A stretch of 64,000 nt of DNA, taken from Puccinia triticina (Eukaryota > Basidiomycota > Pucciniomycetes > Pucciniales > Pucciniaceae). The number at the start of each line of letters is the position of its first letter. Positions within the stretch are counted from its first letter, which is position 1. Positions 48,837 to 58,910 of the stretch are shown here, in pieces. Under the pieces are notes generated by a model. It did no database searches. It was not told the origin of the DNA and worked only from the letters and a program-made list of their open reading frames with translations. The stretch spans positions 3,339,501 to 3,403,500 of the forward strand of contig NC_070560.1 of NCBI RefSeq assembly GCF_026914185.1, read 5' to 3'. A program made the translations under genes and the position numbers.

Positions 48837-48945
48837 TCTAAGATGGATTGTTTCGGGGAAGCATTATCAGAACCAAAAGTTTAGACAAGCAAGAAAAACA
48901 AGCGAAGGCAGTGTTTACAAGCAGTTCAAGCTACGGAAAGACAGC

Positions 48946-49197
48946 CTATGGAAGGTTAGTGTGACGACCATTTAGATTGTCCAGTCTTGGGTCGTAGAGG
49001 GTGGGATGATCCTCTCTGATGTGTGTCTTGATGGCTTCGAGGAGGGGCAACTCGAGGCAGCATATGGGGCAGCTAACAGTTAACGGGATCTGCTTGGAAG
49101 TAGAGGGAGGGGTGGGGCCATTGGCGGTGGACAGGTCGAGTTTCTTGGGAACAGGCCTGGTCTTGGTCTTGGTCTTGGGCTGCTCGTTTGACGCCAT
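48946..49197 (-). CDS. Small C2H2-finger protein, array copy A
   Basis: An intact single-exon frame of 83 aa beginning MASNEQPKTKTKTRPVPKKL. A Lys/Thr/Pro-rich N-terminal half leads into one zinc finger with C43, C46, H59 and H64 (CPICCLELPLLEAIKTHIRE then DH; spacing C-x2-C-x12-H-x4-H) and a short acidic/polar end. It is the smallest member of the family at 50.8-56.0 kb, sharing the MAS start, the LPLL core of the finger and the HP-x-x-Y sequence after it, but lacking the long Ser/Pro/Asp-rich region. It could be a minimal DNA- or protein-binding module. No known family was recognised. Confidence 0.55.
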   Translation of the reverse strand: MASNEQPKTKTKTRPVPKKLDLSTANGPTPPSTSKQIPLTVSCPICCLELPLLEAIKTHIREDHPTLYDPRLDNLNGRHTNLP

Positions 49198-50844
49198 TAC
49201 CGGTGTGGTGCAGAAGGAGTATTGCTGGGTTTGCGGATATTGCGCGCTGGTATAAACTCGCTGGCGGTCTGAGTTCTTGGTCGAGTGTGGCTGAAAATTC
49301 CCTGCTGGAGGTTCAATTTCTAATGATGCTTTTTGTTGGGGGTGGTGGTGATGAGTGCCTTGAGGGAGGAGGGAGGGAATGGCGAACGGGTCTGGGAGTA
49401 GGTAGGTTTCTTATACTGATAAACTTGCTCTCACATTTCCTTATACGCACGTCGGATTTGCTCTCAGCGGTCAGAAGGAGAACAATCAAAAAATTTGAAG
49501 ACGAATGTCCCTGAGAAGCTTTCACTCTCGGCTCTTGACTATCCAATCATCAGTTATAACCAAAACCGGCCATATCTGTTTAGACGGTGCTTTCTTTGTC
49601 TCCCGGGATAAGGGCCTTTTCCCTTTTAATCGTGACAAGGACGCGCGTCCTTCCGCATTCCTTATGAGAATCAAGCCGGTAGAAGGGTACACCAGGACTT
49701 GGGAAAGTGCCTATGTAACACAGTAGCCAAAATATATGGATTTTTGGTCAAAGACCAAAAACGTTATGCACCCCAGAGGTACATGAACGGCCATTTTTGC
49801 TGGTAAGGGGACTCACCTCAAATGTATAGATTTTTTTTTTTTGAGGGGGAGGAGACAAAGATGTATGGGTATCTGGGTATGAAGAAGTGGCGACTTCATC
49901 CAGCTTCATCCCCCCTCCCAGTAGCAATACGGAAATCGCTAAGAAGGATGGCAAAGCTAGCCTATGTAACACAACCCCCTCGCAAAGAGGTTATAGATTT
50001 TCCAAGCTAGGATTTTCCTCACCCAAGCTCACCCAGCCACACTTTGCTACTAAAGTTGGCACTAATGCCCAACTATGTCTGGTTAAAGCAGGGGTGTTAC
50101 CCATGGGGATTTTTTTGAAGCGGCAGAGAGATGATCTCCCCTGATCTAGTCTGCTGTAGGACGACTTGCAGAAGAGCATATAAATTGCATCGCCGTGTCT
50201 GATCGGTTGATGCCGGCAGCTTCCTTCGCCTTCCTCTTTTAGATTTTTGCGTTCTTCTTCAAGCCGTCCTCTAGCAGACATCATCAGGGCTGATCATCTC
50301 ACTTCCACCTCAAAGAATCTCCAAAGGAAAAAATCGTAACATCACTGCTTTAACCAGCCGAAGTAGGGAAAATATCGTGGCAAGCTCGTCGAATCCATTC
50401 GACGAGAAACATACCAAGCTGGATTCGATCTTGTCTATGGCAGACGTCCATCGCTCAGCATTCCTCTGAGCGATCTGTGGCCATGGCTACTATACTCGAG
50501 ACTATCGAGCATCAATAGTATGACTGACGCGTTGCGATTCACACCGCCTTGATAACTCAAGCGAGACACGTACTAGTTATCCGCGGGCGACTCGTCTTCA
50601 TCCTTTATACCCAGTCTTTTCATATGAAATGAAGGGCACTCCGATTCCTTGGGTATATCCTCCAAGAGCTCGGGCAACATGTTTAAGGTTGACTTGGTTG
50701 AGCCTGTGCCGATGCCCGCGATGTTCACTTATCCGTATTGGCATCAGCTTATTCCCAAAGCACTCTTCTTTATCATTCATACACAGCATCAAAGCAAAAA
50801 GAAGGAAAGAAGAGGGGGAGGGCCTTTAGCAACTATTCGCTAGA
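49198..50844. other. Spacer within the finger array
   Basis: Two copies of GCCTATGTAACACA (49711 and 49961) bracket about 250 bp with a T-run. Positions 50450-50800 match parts of the spacers of the other units (GGGCAACATGTTTA, GCGATGTTCACT), marking the duplicated block. No other gene was supported. Confidence 0.35.
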
Positions 50845-51111
50845 TCAGTGCCTATTTGTCGATGATTCGTTGGGGCCCGTGCTGAGTGTCGAGGCTGGTG
50901 ATTTTATGAGAGTGATGTGCTCAAGTAAGGTGTTGTGTTGTGGCGCTGAGGAGGGGGAATTGGTGGCCGCACACGGGGCAGCAGTAGATGGGTTTTCCGG
51001 AGGCACGGGAGGGAGAGAGGACGGGGCCCTGCCATGGGGCGAAGACTGGGGCTTCTTGCCGGTCTGTTTTCTCGAGCGGAGCTTAGGCATAGGGATGACC
51101 ACAAGGGGCAA
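50820..51111 (-). pseudogene. Finger family copy B, degenerate
   Basis: On the minus strand VVIPMPKLRSRKQTGKKPQS, then SPHGRAPSSLPPVPP, matches the pre-finger linker of copy D. After a frame change, KPIYCCPVCGHQFPLLSATT gives the finger start; a TGA replaces the residue before AHHSH. The N-terminal region is absent or unreadable. It is non-functional as a protein of the D type. Confidence 0.55.
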
Positions 51112-51135
51112 GACCGTCGGCCAGAGCGAGCAGAA

Positions 51136-51234
51136 ACACTGATCCCCTGCCGGGTCGTAGTCGTGCTTCCGATGAGCAAGCTCCTCTCGGGAAAACAGGC
51201 CGGCAAGAAGCTGACCTCCTTCCTATGGATGGTG
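51136..51234 (+). pseudogene. Inverted finger-gene fragment B'
   Basis: On the plus strand IPCRVVVVLPMSKLLSGKQA, then GKKLTSF, is the same linker as in copies C and D, but opposite in orientation and directly abutting copy B head-to-head. Nothing of the finger follows. Confidence 0.5.
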
Positions 51235-51518
51235 CTGTAAATCACTGGCCGCATAGCGCCGACCTGGAGACGTCACTTCCATTGGGTGCATCCCCACCAT
51301 GTCTTTCGCAGATGTCCACCGCTCAGCATTCCCCCGAACGAGTTGGGACCCATCATTCGACAATATCATGCCATATTATAAGGACTTTTAAACATGACTT
51401 ATTAATACACGCCTTTTTCTGGGGACCGATTTATCCGCAAAGGACTCTTTTTCATAATATGCACATGTTCATTAGCACGAAATGAAGGATACTCCTTGTT
51501 GCAATCGACCAAGAGCTC

Positions 51519-51685
51519 TCACTGCATCAACTAACCCCTCGGACAACTTTGTCCGACGAGTTCTGCTATTTGTTGGGCCCAGGCTGCCGAGCTCGTCGGA
51601 CAAAGTGTGTCCGCCAACTCGTCGGACAAAGTGTGTCCGACAGCCCGTCAGACAGAATGTGTCCGAGGGGTTAGTTTATGCAGTG
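51519..51685. mobile_element. CACTA-like MITE, 167 bp
   Basis: The ends read CACTGCATCAACTAACCCCT and its near-perfect inverse. The element is flanked by TCT on both sides (51516-51518, 51686-51688), a 3-bp duplication; CACTG termini with 3-bp duplications are the CACTA/EnSpm signature. Inside are three to four 26-bp units, each a hairpin of the form CGGACAAAGTGTGTCCG. Confidence 0.7.
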
Positions 51686-51689
51686 TCTG

Positions 51690-52760
51690 GCAACAGGTCT
51701 GAGGGCAACTTAGTTGACTGCGACAATGCCTGTGATGTTCACTTCCCTTCCTTGGGATTAACTAAGGGTGAAGCGCTGCGCTTCTAAAAGCAAAGAACAG
51801 TACATTTTGATAGTTCTTGGGTGCTGGCGCTCTTGATTAATGGGAATTACCCGACGTTATTGTTTCTTAAGATTTTTAGCAGACTTTTACAGTGCGGGGA
51901 CTCAGCAGCGACAAGCGTGCTGTTCTTGGGACAAGGAATACTCTTCCATGGGAAGTCGTGCATGTAGATTGAAAAGAGAAAATAAGAAATGAAAAGTAGG
52001 GCCCAAACAAGATGGTATATTATTAGATTGTCATTGCCTTTTCTGACTTTTTCGTTTTGGTACATGGCTTTGATGTTTGCCTCGCCAATGGCCAAATTGA
52101 AAACTGCCCCTCGTACATAGCTATGAGTTGCTGCGGCAATCATGCGCAGCAACCGCGTCCAGGCGGCCAGCGCGGGGTGTTGGTGCGTGGCTCAAGTGCA
52201 GCGACGGCGTATGTGTGTCGCAGCGTGCACCCCGCCGCGGCTGTCGCTGTTTGGACTCTGGGCGCACTGTCTGTCTTTCACAGCGCACCGCCGCCTTATC
52301 CTTAGATCGGCGTATCCCCAGGGCACTCTTCCTTGAGTATATGCAAACTATTTCACATAAAATGAGGGGCATTCCTTTGTTCTATCATCGCAAAGCTCTG
52401 GGACAGGTCTAAGCTCAACTTCCTTGAGATTGCGCCTGATGTTCCATGTGTCAAAATGGGAATCCAACCAGAACCACCGCCCGACGTATTTAACATGCTC
52501 GTGTCTCAAAAAAGGTCCTGGTGATCCACCAAGCGTGGAAATGTGGACCACATCTCACAGGAGTGACATGATTATCTTTCGAATCTATGAAGCAAGTTAA
52601 ATTTCGAGGTTCATGGTAAATGTTCTGTGAATGGAATACAACAGCAACAAGCAGTCATGAAAAATAGATACGAAGAAGAGTAAGAAGAGGGATGATAAAC
52701 GAGGGAAGAAGGCTTTCAACAACTTTTCCGCAAATCAGTGCCTACGCGTCGCCGGGGGAA
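51690..52760. other. Spacer with duplicated blocks, no gene
   Basis: It contains repeated spacer words of the array. Positions 52140-52300 are GC-rich (CGCGTCCAGGCGGCCAGCGC) with no coherent protein. Confidence 0.35.
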
Positions 52761-53677
52761 GATTGAGGCCCGTACAGTTGGTCGAGGTCTGAGATATAAC
52801 GATTGGGGTGAGCCCGCGTGAGATGTTGATCCATAGCACTCAGGAGGGAGACATGGTGTCCGTATACGGAGCAGCATTAGATTGGTTGCTCGCAGGGAGG
52901 TGGGGAGGGGCGGGAGGGGGCGAGAAGGGGACCGTGGGGAGAGAGCTGCCGCCTCTTTTCGGCCTGTTTATCCGAGCGCAGTTTGCTCATCGGGATGACG
53001 ACCGGGACCCGGCACGGGATGTAAGTCGAGGCGGTGTGTTTCTTCTTGCCCTTGCCGGGGGGCTTGCCGCTTGGATTCGTCTTCGATTTCCTTTTCAGCG
53101 GGCTTTCGGAAGGCAGCACTCGTCTGGTGCTTGGTCCGGGGACAGGCTGTGCATCGACAGCGTGGTGACCGGGGTTGGTGGGGCTGATGCCCTCGGGCAA
53201 GTAGTGGCCGCCACGGTTGAATTCGAAGTTATGAAACTTCCGCACTGGAATCTGGTCGTCCCGTTCCCCACATGTGAATTCGCAGCGGTCGAAGTGGAAC
53301 GCCCGTAAGGCCCGCATGGGACTTTGTTCCTCCTGGTCCCCACAGTTGGAGTCGTTTGATGTGACCTCGGCCGATGAGTCGCTGTCCGGGCTCCAGTAAG
53401 ATGTTACCCGCAAGCCCGTTGGCGGAACCAGCTCGACTGTTCGAAGCCAACGGGAGATGGGCGTCGACGGGAGATTGCTGCTAATTGGCGCGTTTTGGAT
53501 CGGAATGTCCGACAGGTCGAGCTCGGAGGGGAGGGTCTGCTCGGGTACTGGCTGGACATCGGGGGGATCCCGGGTCTGGGGAGGCAGACTGGGATTACAT
53601 CTCTGGGGGCTAGAAAGAGGGTGATGGTGATTGATCAGGGGGTCGAGGGGGCTGGAAGGAAAGCCGTTGGATGCCAT
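52750..53677 (-). pseudogene. Finger family copy C, stop before the finger
   Basis: The frame from MASNGFPSSPLDPL (53677) is open for 267 codons to TAA at 52877-52879. It aligns with copy D throughout: LDLSDIPIQNAPI, ISRWLRTVELVPP, SYWSPDSDSSAEV, the PVPGPSTRRVLPSESP block and YIPCRVPVVIPMSKLRS. The stop falls at the codon after EQPI, where D has the Tyr before its finger. Beyond it the finger is still readable (CCSVYGHHVSLLSAMDQHLT) but the second Cys is now Tyr. The protein made would therefore lack a working finger. It may be a pseudogene or a finger-less variant. Confidence 0.6.
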
Positions 53678-53689
53678 TGGAAATGGGTT

Positions 53690-54390
53690 AAGAGTTTTCG
53701 GGGGTGGAGTAGAGGATGGGAAGGAGAGTGGGTCTTCTTGTTCAGTTGATGTTCGTAAATCAGAAGGTCTGACCTGGGGGATTACTATTGACTGAGGGTG
53801 AATTATTATTGACCGAGTGTGGATCACTATTGACTGAGTATGGATTACTATTGTGCGAGGGGATTTCAATGTCGCTCTGGCGAGTAATACTTGGGGATGG
53901 AGAAAAATGAAAATGTGGAGGAAATTGGGGAAGGTTATATACTCGTCCAGCGGGCTGAGATCTAGTCACACCTTTCTGATGGGGCTGCGTGGTGAGGTGG
54001 TTGGGCTCGAAGAGAGGAATGCTCAACTGAGCTCAAGGGGAACAAACGATGGGGCGCAATGTTATCCTTCAGGCGGCAGCATACGAGTCACGACAGCGGC
54101 AGCATACGAGCCATGACGAGCCATGACGAGTCCAACATCGACGAAACCAGTAGAACCCAAAGAACGGAAAAGCTTCCGTTAGCGTCTCTTTAACTAATAG
54201 TGGAATAATCCGTTCCAAGATGCAAGCCAATACAGGCCCATCGCATCACCGGCTGACCAGAATGGCCCGACGGACCGGCCGGTTGCCGGGTAGGTGTTGG
54301 TTGTGCAAGCCCACCCGGCGATTTTCGTGCTGTAACCGCCCGCATCGGCGTCGAATACATAGAAGATTAACATCCCTGCTCTAACCCCCC
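53690..54390. other. Upstream leader of copy C
   Basis: Minus-strand frames carry repeated HSVN and VIHT units (ACTATTGACTGAGT DNA repeats at 53785-53850), a small minisatellite. The remainder is leader sequence shared with the 56.0-56.4 kb block. Confidence 0.4.
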
Positions 54391-54393
54391 TAA

Positions 54394-54470
54394 GTTGAAC
54401 AACTATCACGGCAAACTCGCCGAAATTGAACAACTATCACGGTGAAATCGCCGAAGTTGAACAACTATCA
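54394..54470. repeat. 31-bp tandem repeat, 2.5 copies
   Basis: TTGAACAACTATCACGG followed by a CAAACTCGCCGAAA-type end occurs at 54394 and 54425, with a partial third copy at 54456. It lies in the spacer of the finger array. Confidence 0.75.
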
Positions 54471-55114
54471 ATAATCATCGTGGAATCTCGCCCAAGTCAT
54501 AGTATGCGGGATTGTCTGTGACAGTCTACAGACACCCACCGCCCAGTGCTCCTCTGAACGAGTTCCGACCACGGTTGTTACTCGTGACTATCAACCTGGT
54601 TTAACTTGCTATCATCCAGAAGCTCCGGCAGCATGTTTACGGCTGACTTAGCTGAGCCTGCGGTGAGGGCCGTGATGTTCACTGATGCTGGTTGGGATCA
54701 AGTAATTCCCAAAGGACCCTCCATTCACATCATGGAGCATTAAAAACAGAGCATATATTTTTTGCGCCCATGTCCGGCGGGGTGATGTTCCAGGTGGCAA
54801 ATTCAAATGGACATCAATTCAAGGGCTCTGTGTGGTGTGTTATTATGGGTTTGTCCCAAAGCTCCCGGGGATGACGAGATCGGGAAAAGAGGGCCTCATC
54901 TGCACGGGAGAGGCATGTTTTTTTTTCCAATCCAAGAAGCAAATTATATTTCAAGATTCATGATAAAATCAAGCGACATATGCTGTCTTGGGATTGGGAT
55001 CTTTGGGGCAATACAACAGCGAGAAGTAGTCATCAAACAACAAGTGGGGGGAAGAGCAAGGATAAGTATAGACAAGGGGGGAAGGTTTCTAGCAACTGCT
55101 CACTAGAACAGGGC
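54471..55114. other. Spacer downstream of copy D
   Basis: It shares the GTTTACGGCTGACTTAGC and GATGTTCACTGATG words with the other units. It probably holds the 3' end of copy D. No gene. Confidence 0.35.
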
Positions 55115-55990
55115 CTATTTGTCAGCGGGGGAAGGTTGGGACCCCTCCTGACGGTCGAGGCTGGAGATGTAATGGTGGGGATGGGCCTGACTGAGGTGGT
55201 GTCTCATGGCACTAAGGAGGGGAAGCTGGTAGCCACATACGGGGCAGCAGTAGATGGGCTGTTCGTAGGGCCGGAGGGGGAGGGAGGAGGCGCTGGGGCG
55301 ATGGGGCGAAGCCTGGGGCTTCTTGGCGGCCAGTTTTGCTGGGCGTAGTTTGGTGATGGGGATCACGACCGCGACCCGGCAGGGAATATGTGCGGATGCA
55401 CAGTGTTTCTTCTTGCCCGGGGCAACGGGCTTGCCGCTTGGGTTCGTCTTGGGTTGCTTTTTCACCGGGCTTTCAACAGGCAGCGGGCGGGTGGTGCTCG
55501 GGCCTGGGACGGGCTGGACATCGGCGGCCCGGTATCCAGGGTTGGTGGGGCTGATGCCGTCGGGCGAGTAGTCCCCGCGACGGTTGAAGTCGAAGGTCTT
55601 CAGGGTCTGGATAGGACTCTCGTTGTCCCGGTCCGCACAGGTGGAGTAGACTGACTCAGATTCGATGGAAATGTCGCTGTCCGAGCTCCAGTACGAGGCC
55701 GCTCCGTAAGCTTGATGGCTTCGCGGCGTGACCGGCTCGACTGTTTGGAGCCAGAGGGAGATTGGGGTCAAGGGTTGATCGAAGCTTGGCGCGTCTCGGA
55801 TCGGGATGTCCGACAGGTGGAGCTGGGAGGGGAAGGCTGGCATGTGTCTCACCCTGTTGATCTTCTCGGCTCCAGAAGAAGCTCCGAGGGCCTGCTGGAT
55901 CTGGTGGTTCAGATTGGCATGCTGCCTCTGGAGATTAGAAAGAGGGTGGTGGGGGTCGATGGGGCTGGGAGGTAAGCTGTCGGATGCCAT
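55115..55990 (-). CDS. C2H2-finger protein, array copy D (intact)
   Basis: A single exon of 291 aa from MASDSLPPSPIDPH. Residues about 60-110 hold LHLSDIPIRDAPSFDQPLTP and SLWLQTVEPV, the best conserved part with copy C. Then an acidic Ser-rich stretch (SYWSSDSDISIESESVYS), an FNRRGDYSPDGISPTNPGY block repeated in form in copy C, VQPVPGPSTTRPLP, a basic linker (KKQPKTNPSGK, HIPCRVAVVIPITKLRPAKL) and near the C-terminus one zinc finger C249, C252, H265, H270 (CPVCGYQLPLLSAMRHHL). No signal peptide; the Lys-rich linker could act in nuclear import. The family is not recognised. It is the only full-length open copy of the array with an intact finger. Confidence 0.7.
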   Translation of the reverse strand: MASDSLPPSPIDPHHPLSNLQRQHANLNHQIQQALGASSGAEKINRVRHMPAFPSQLHLSDIPIRDAPSFDQPLTPISLWLQTVEPVTPRSHQAYGAASYWSSDSDISIESESVYSTCADRDNESPIQTLKTFDFNRRGDYSPDGISPTNPGYRAADVQPVPGPSTTRPLPVESPVKKQPKTNPSGKPVAPGKKKHCASAHIPCRVAVVIPITKLRPAKLAAKKPQASPHRPSASSLPLRPYEQPIYCCPVCGYQLPLLSAMRHHLSQAHPHHYISSLDRQEGSQPSPADK

Positions 55991-57027
55991 CGCAGATGGG
56001 GTAGGACGGAGATAGTTCTTGGTAGGGGGGGGGGGCAGTAGGATGGGGAATTGGAGGGGAATTGGGGGTCTTCTTGCTTGGTTGTTGAACGTGGATCAGA
56101 GGGCCTGCTCTGGTGGATTACTATCGTCTGAGGTTCTTGGTCGCTGTGGGGAGTAGTAAGTGCCTGGAGATGGAGAAGGGGAGGAAGTGCCGGAAGATGG
56201 GTGAGGTTATATACACATTCACCTGGCTGGGATCTAGTCACGCGTTGTTGCAGGAATGCTCAGCAAGTCAAGGGGAACAAAAGACAGGGCGAAATGTCCT
56301 ACTTTAAGTAGCAGCATAAGATTGACTGAGTCCAACATCGACGAAAAGAGTACTCCCCAAAGAGAGGACTGAAAAGCTTCCGTTAATGTTTCTTTACAAA
56401 CGAAATGACGGACGCCAGCTATTAGTCTTAGCCAATTGCTTTCTTCAGCAATACTCCACTCAGTCGCGTCAAAAGTCTCGCCAGAGCCGACCCCCAACTC
56501 AGCCAATCCAGAGCGCAGATTCTGACTTGTACATTCAAAAGCGCTGTGTGCTGCAGTAACCGTTGGGGATAGTACTCAATGTGCAATGCTCTTTCATTGG
56601 TAGTCGAAAGTAGATGTCCTTGAAAGTTCTTCAAGGGAATACCTCGAGACGCGTGGTTTGGTGGTACTATGTATCCCTATCAAATGCACCTTTGAAGGAC
56701 TGTCTCTGGTGGAATATCTTGGTTGATTGAATCAGAGGGGAATACATCTGCACGCTGTTCGAGGCAGCTATTAGCTTGTGGGTCCTACCAGAACCATCCA
56801 AAGAACATGCTGCATGGGCCTGGTGTTGAGATGTTCTTGAAACCAACATAGACTATGCATCGAAATTTGAGGTGTTCGGACTATGTAGGCTTGCCAGACG
56901 AATTTTTGGATTTATGCCGGCCTTCGAGTTTTCACCAAGTTCCCTTTGAGTGAACAATGCCATCAACCACCAACTTCCCCCTTCCCGGCACTGGGCATCC
57001 ACCTCGACTGTCGCCCCGTTTTGAGAG
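55991..57027. other. Leader of copy D and spacer before WD40 gene
   Basis: Positions 56000-56270 match the leader of copy C in layout (minus-strand TRSQPGECVYNLTHLP versus TRSQPAGRVYNLPQFPP), so the upstream region is conserved even at protein-like level; it might include an upstream reading frame. Positions 56400-57027 have no supported feature. Confidence 0.4.
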
Positions 57028-58910
57028 ATGCAGACCGTCGACGAAGGAAAACTATTCCAATCGGATGCCCAACTGAACGTGTGAGTCTGCCCATGGCCCG
57101 TTCCTCAGTCCAGGTCGAGTGACTGAACCGATTGCCGCCTTCGGGTTGCAGCGCCGAGACACGCCGGCTGAAGTCTCTCGCCGACCACCGACCCAGCGTC
57201 GAGAATGGATATCCGATCATCCTGCCAAGCAAGCCTCTGCAGATAATCCTGGACGGAGACGACGCGTATGTGGCCCAAAACGGCTTCGTGGCTCAGCGAG
57301 TTGACTTGAAGGTATGTATCTGTAAGTAAACTTAAGCTTGTCCTCATCTCCAAAACTGATCATCTATCTCACTTCGCCCAGTCCGGGAAAGTCAAAGCGA
57401 CATTCAGAGGGCATGCTGGACCAGTGACTTCGTTGGCTATGTTCACTCATCCCATCACAGCGCAACGAAAACGCAAGATCTTATTCACGGGCTCGTGGGA
57501 CAAGACCATCAAAACATGGGACGTCGAGGTGAGCATTGTACATGCTTTTTTTTTGATAACAGCTGATTTGTATTTGTTTCCTGAAAGACCCAAGTTTTAT
57601 TATCAACCTCTACCGGCCACGTCGACTTCGTCAAGTCGATCCATATCATCCCTAATCTGGGCCTTTTGGTGTCCGGCTCGACAGACCGGGACATCCGACT
57701 GTGGGACTTCAAGCAGTCGATCGAGTCATTTGACTGGAGCGAGATCGATGCGCAATATCACGCGCGAAGGCGGGCGAAGATCGAGGCGAATCGGTCGAAA
57801 ACGGCGCAGGAGATTGCGGCTGAGGATGCCATAGAAGACGCCCCGGCGGGTCTCCCAAACTTCAACTCTCCATCCTTGAGCACTCGGGCCACGTGGCCGG
57901 ACGCACTCTATCCTCCGATGGCGTGTCGCAGGACCCTCAAATCGCACACCCGGCCGATTGACTCTCTGAACTCATACCCGACCGTCTGTCCGACAGAGGA
58001 AGAGACGTACTCCAGCAGGAAGAGCGGCACCTTGCCCCATCTGCTCGTTTCTGCCGATTCGATGGGCACCCTTAAAGTCTGGCTCATCCCCTCGAACGTA
58101 CAGACCGCCAAAGCTGCCCTCGACTCCACCTGCTGGCCCCACAAGACGAGCATCAATGACATCCAGATCGGCTGTGATCTGCGGCACGACATCGACCACC
58201 AGACCAGTGCGCAACTCTGGACGGCCTCTGCCGACAACGCCGTCCTCCATTCTGCCATCGACCTCCTGCCCTCCTCCACCCAGCGGATCGTCAACATCCT
58301 TCGCATCGAGCAGCCTTACTTCGTCCGCTGCGTCCTCAACCTCCCCCTGTTCTTCGCCCAGACAGTCCACGCTGAGACGGCCGTTCCGAACTGGTTGATC
58401 ACTGGTAGCACGGACGAAGATATCCGGATCTACGACCTCGAAGCTATCGAGCATCAGGAACAGGCCGTCTCGTCCAGCCGTCCGCTGCACAAACCAGCGC
58501 CTTCGGCCACATTAAAGACAGTCTCTAATGGCTGGTTCGGCGCCCTCAAAGCTCATTGGCACGAGGTCAACTGCTTGAGAATCTGGATTGACTCCCAGAC
58601 GCACAAGCCCTGGCTCGTCAGCTCGGGCTTAGACGGGACCCTGCGCAAATGGGAACTGACAACTCTCCAGCGACGCTTCGCCCCTCAAATTGGCACCCAC
58701 TCTATCCCGAGTCATGCCGAGCCTGCATCTCACACGAAAAAAGAACCCCAGTTCGAGCTGACTGCCGAGGAGTAAGCGATTTCTTCTTAATAGTGTGTAT
58801 GCGTGTGTTGAAAATGAATGTCCTAATTCTCCGTTCCTTGTACTCTTACGCTGGCTGAAAACTTCGGTAGGGAAGCCGAACTAGCTGAAATCATGGACGA
58901 GATGAACTGA
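57028..58910 (+). CDS. WD40-repeat protein, unknown complex
   Basis: Exons 57028-57080, 57152-57311, 57382-57528, 57588-58771 and 58871-58910 join in phase to 527 aa. It starts MQTVDEGKLFQSDAQLN and continues into AETRRLKSLADHRPSVENGY. Recognisable WD blades: GHAGPVTSLAMF to LFTGSWDKTIKTWDVE; GHVDFVKSIHI to LVSGSTDRDIRLWDF; LKSHTRPIDSLNSY to LVSADSMGTLKVWLI; LITGSTDEDIRIYDL; HWHEVNCLRIW to LVSSGLDGTLRKWEL. The blade with DRDIRLWDF runs into a charged helix (ARRRAKIEANRSKTAQE). The C-terminal end AELAEIMDEMN is acidic. A beta-propeller scaffold is certain; partner and pathway cannot be named. An ATG at 56960 leads to a short frame and was not used. Confidence 0.85.

Larger units (their letters stand above)
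50450..56400 (-). repeat. Tandem segmental array of finger-gene units
   Basis: Diverged duplicated blocks hold, in the same order: a finger gene on the minus strand, its upstream leader (GGCTGGGATCTAGTCAC; GAGTCCAACATCGACGAAA; GAAAAGCTTCCGTTA near 54125-54180 and 56330-56385) and a downstream spacer with GTTTACGGCTGACTTAGC-like and GTGATGTTCACT words (near 50690, 51735, 52445 and 54660). Spacing between genes is about 2 kb. Identity is low enough that the array is not a recent duplication or an assembly echo. Confidence 0.6.
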
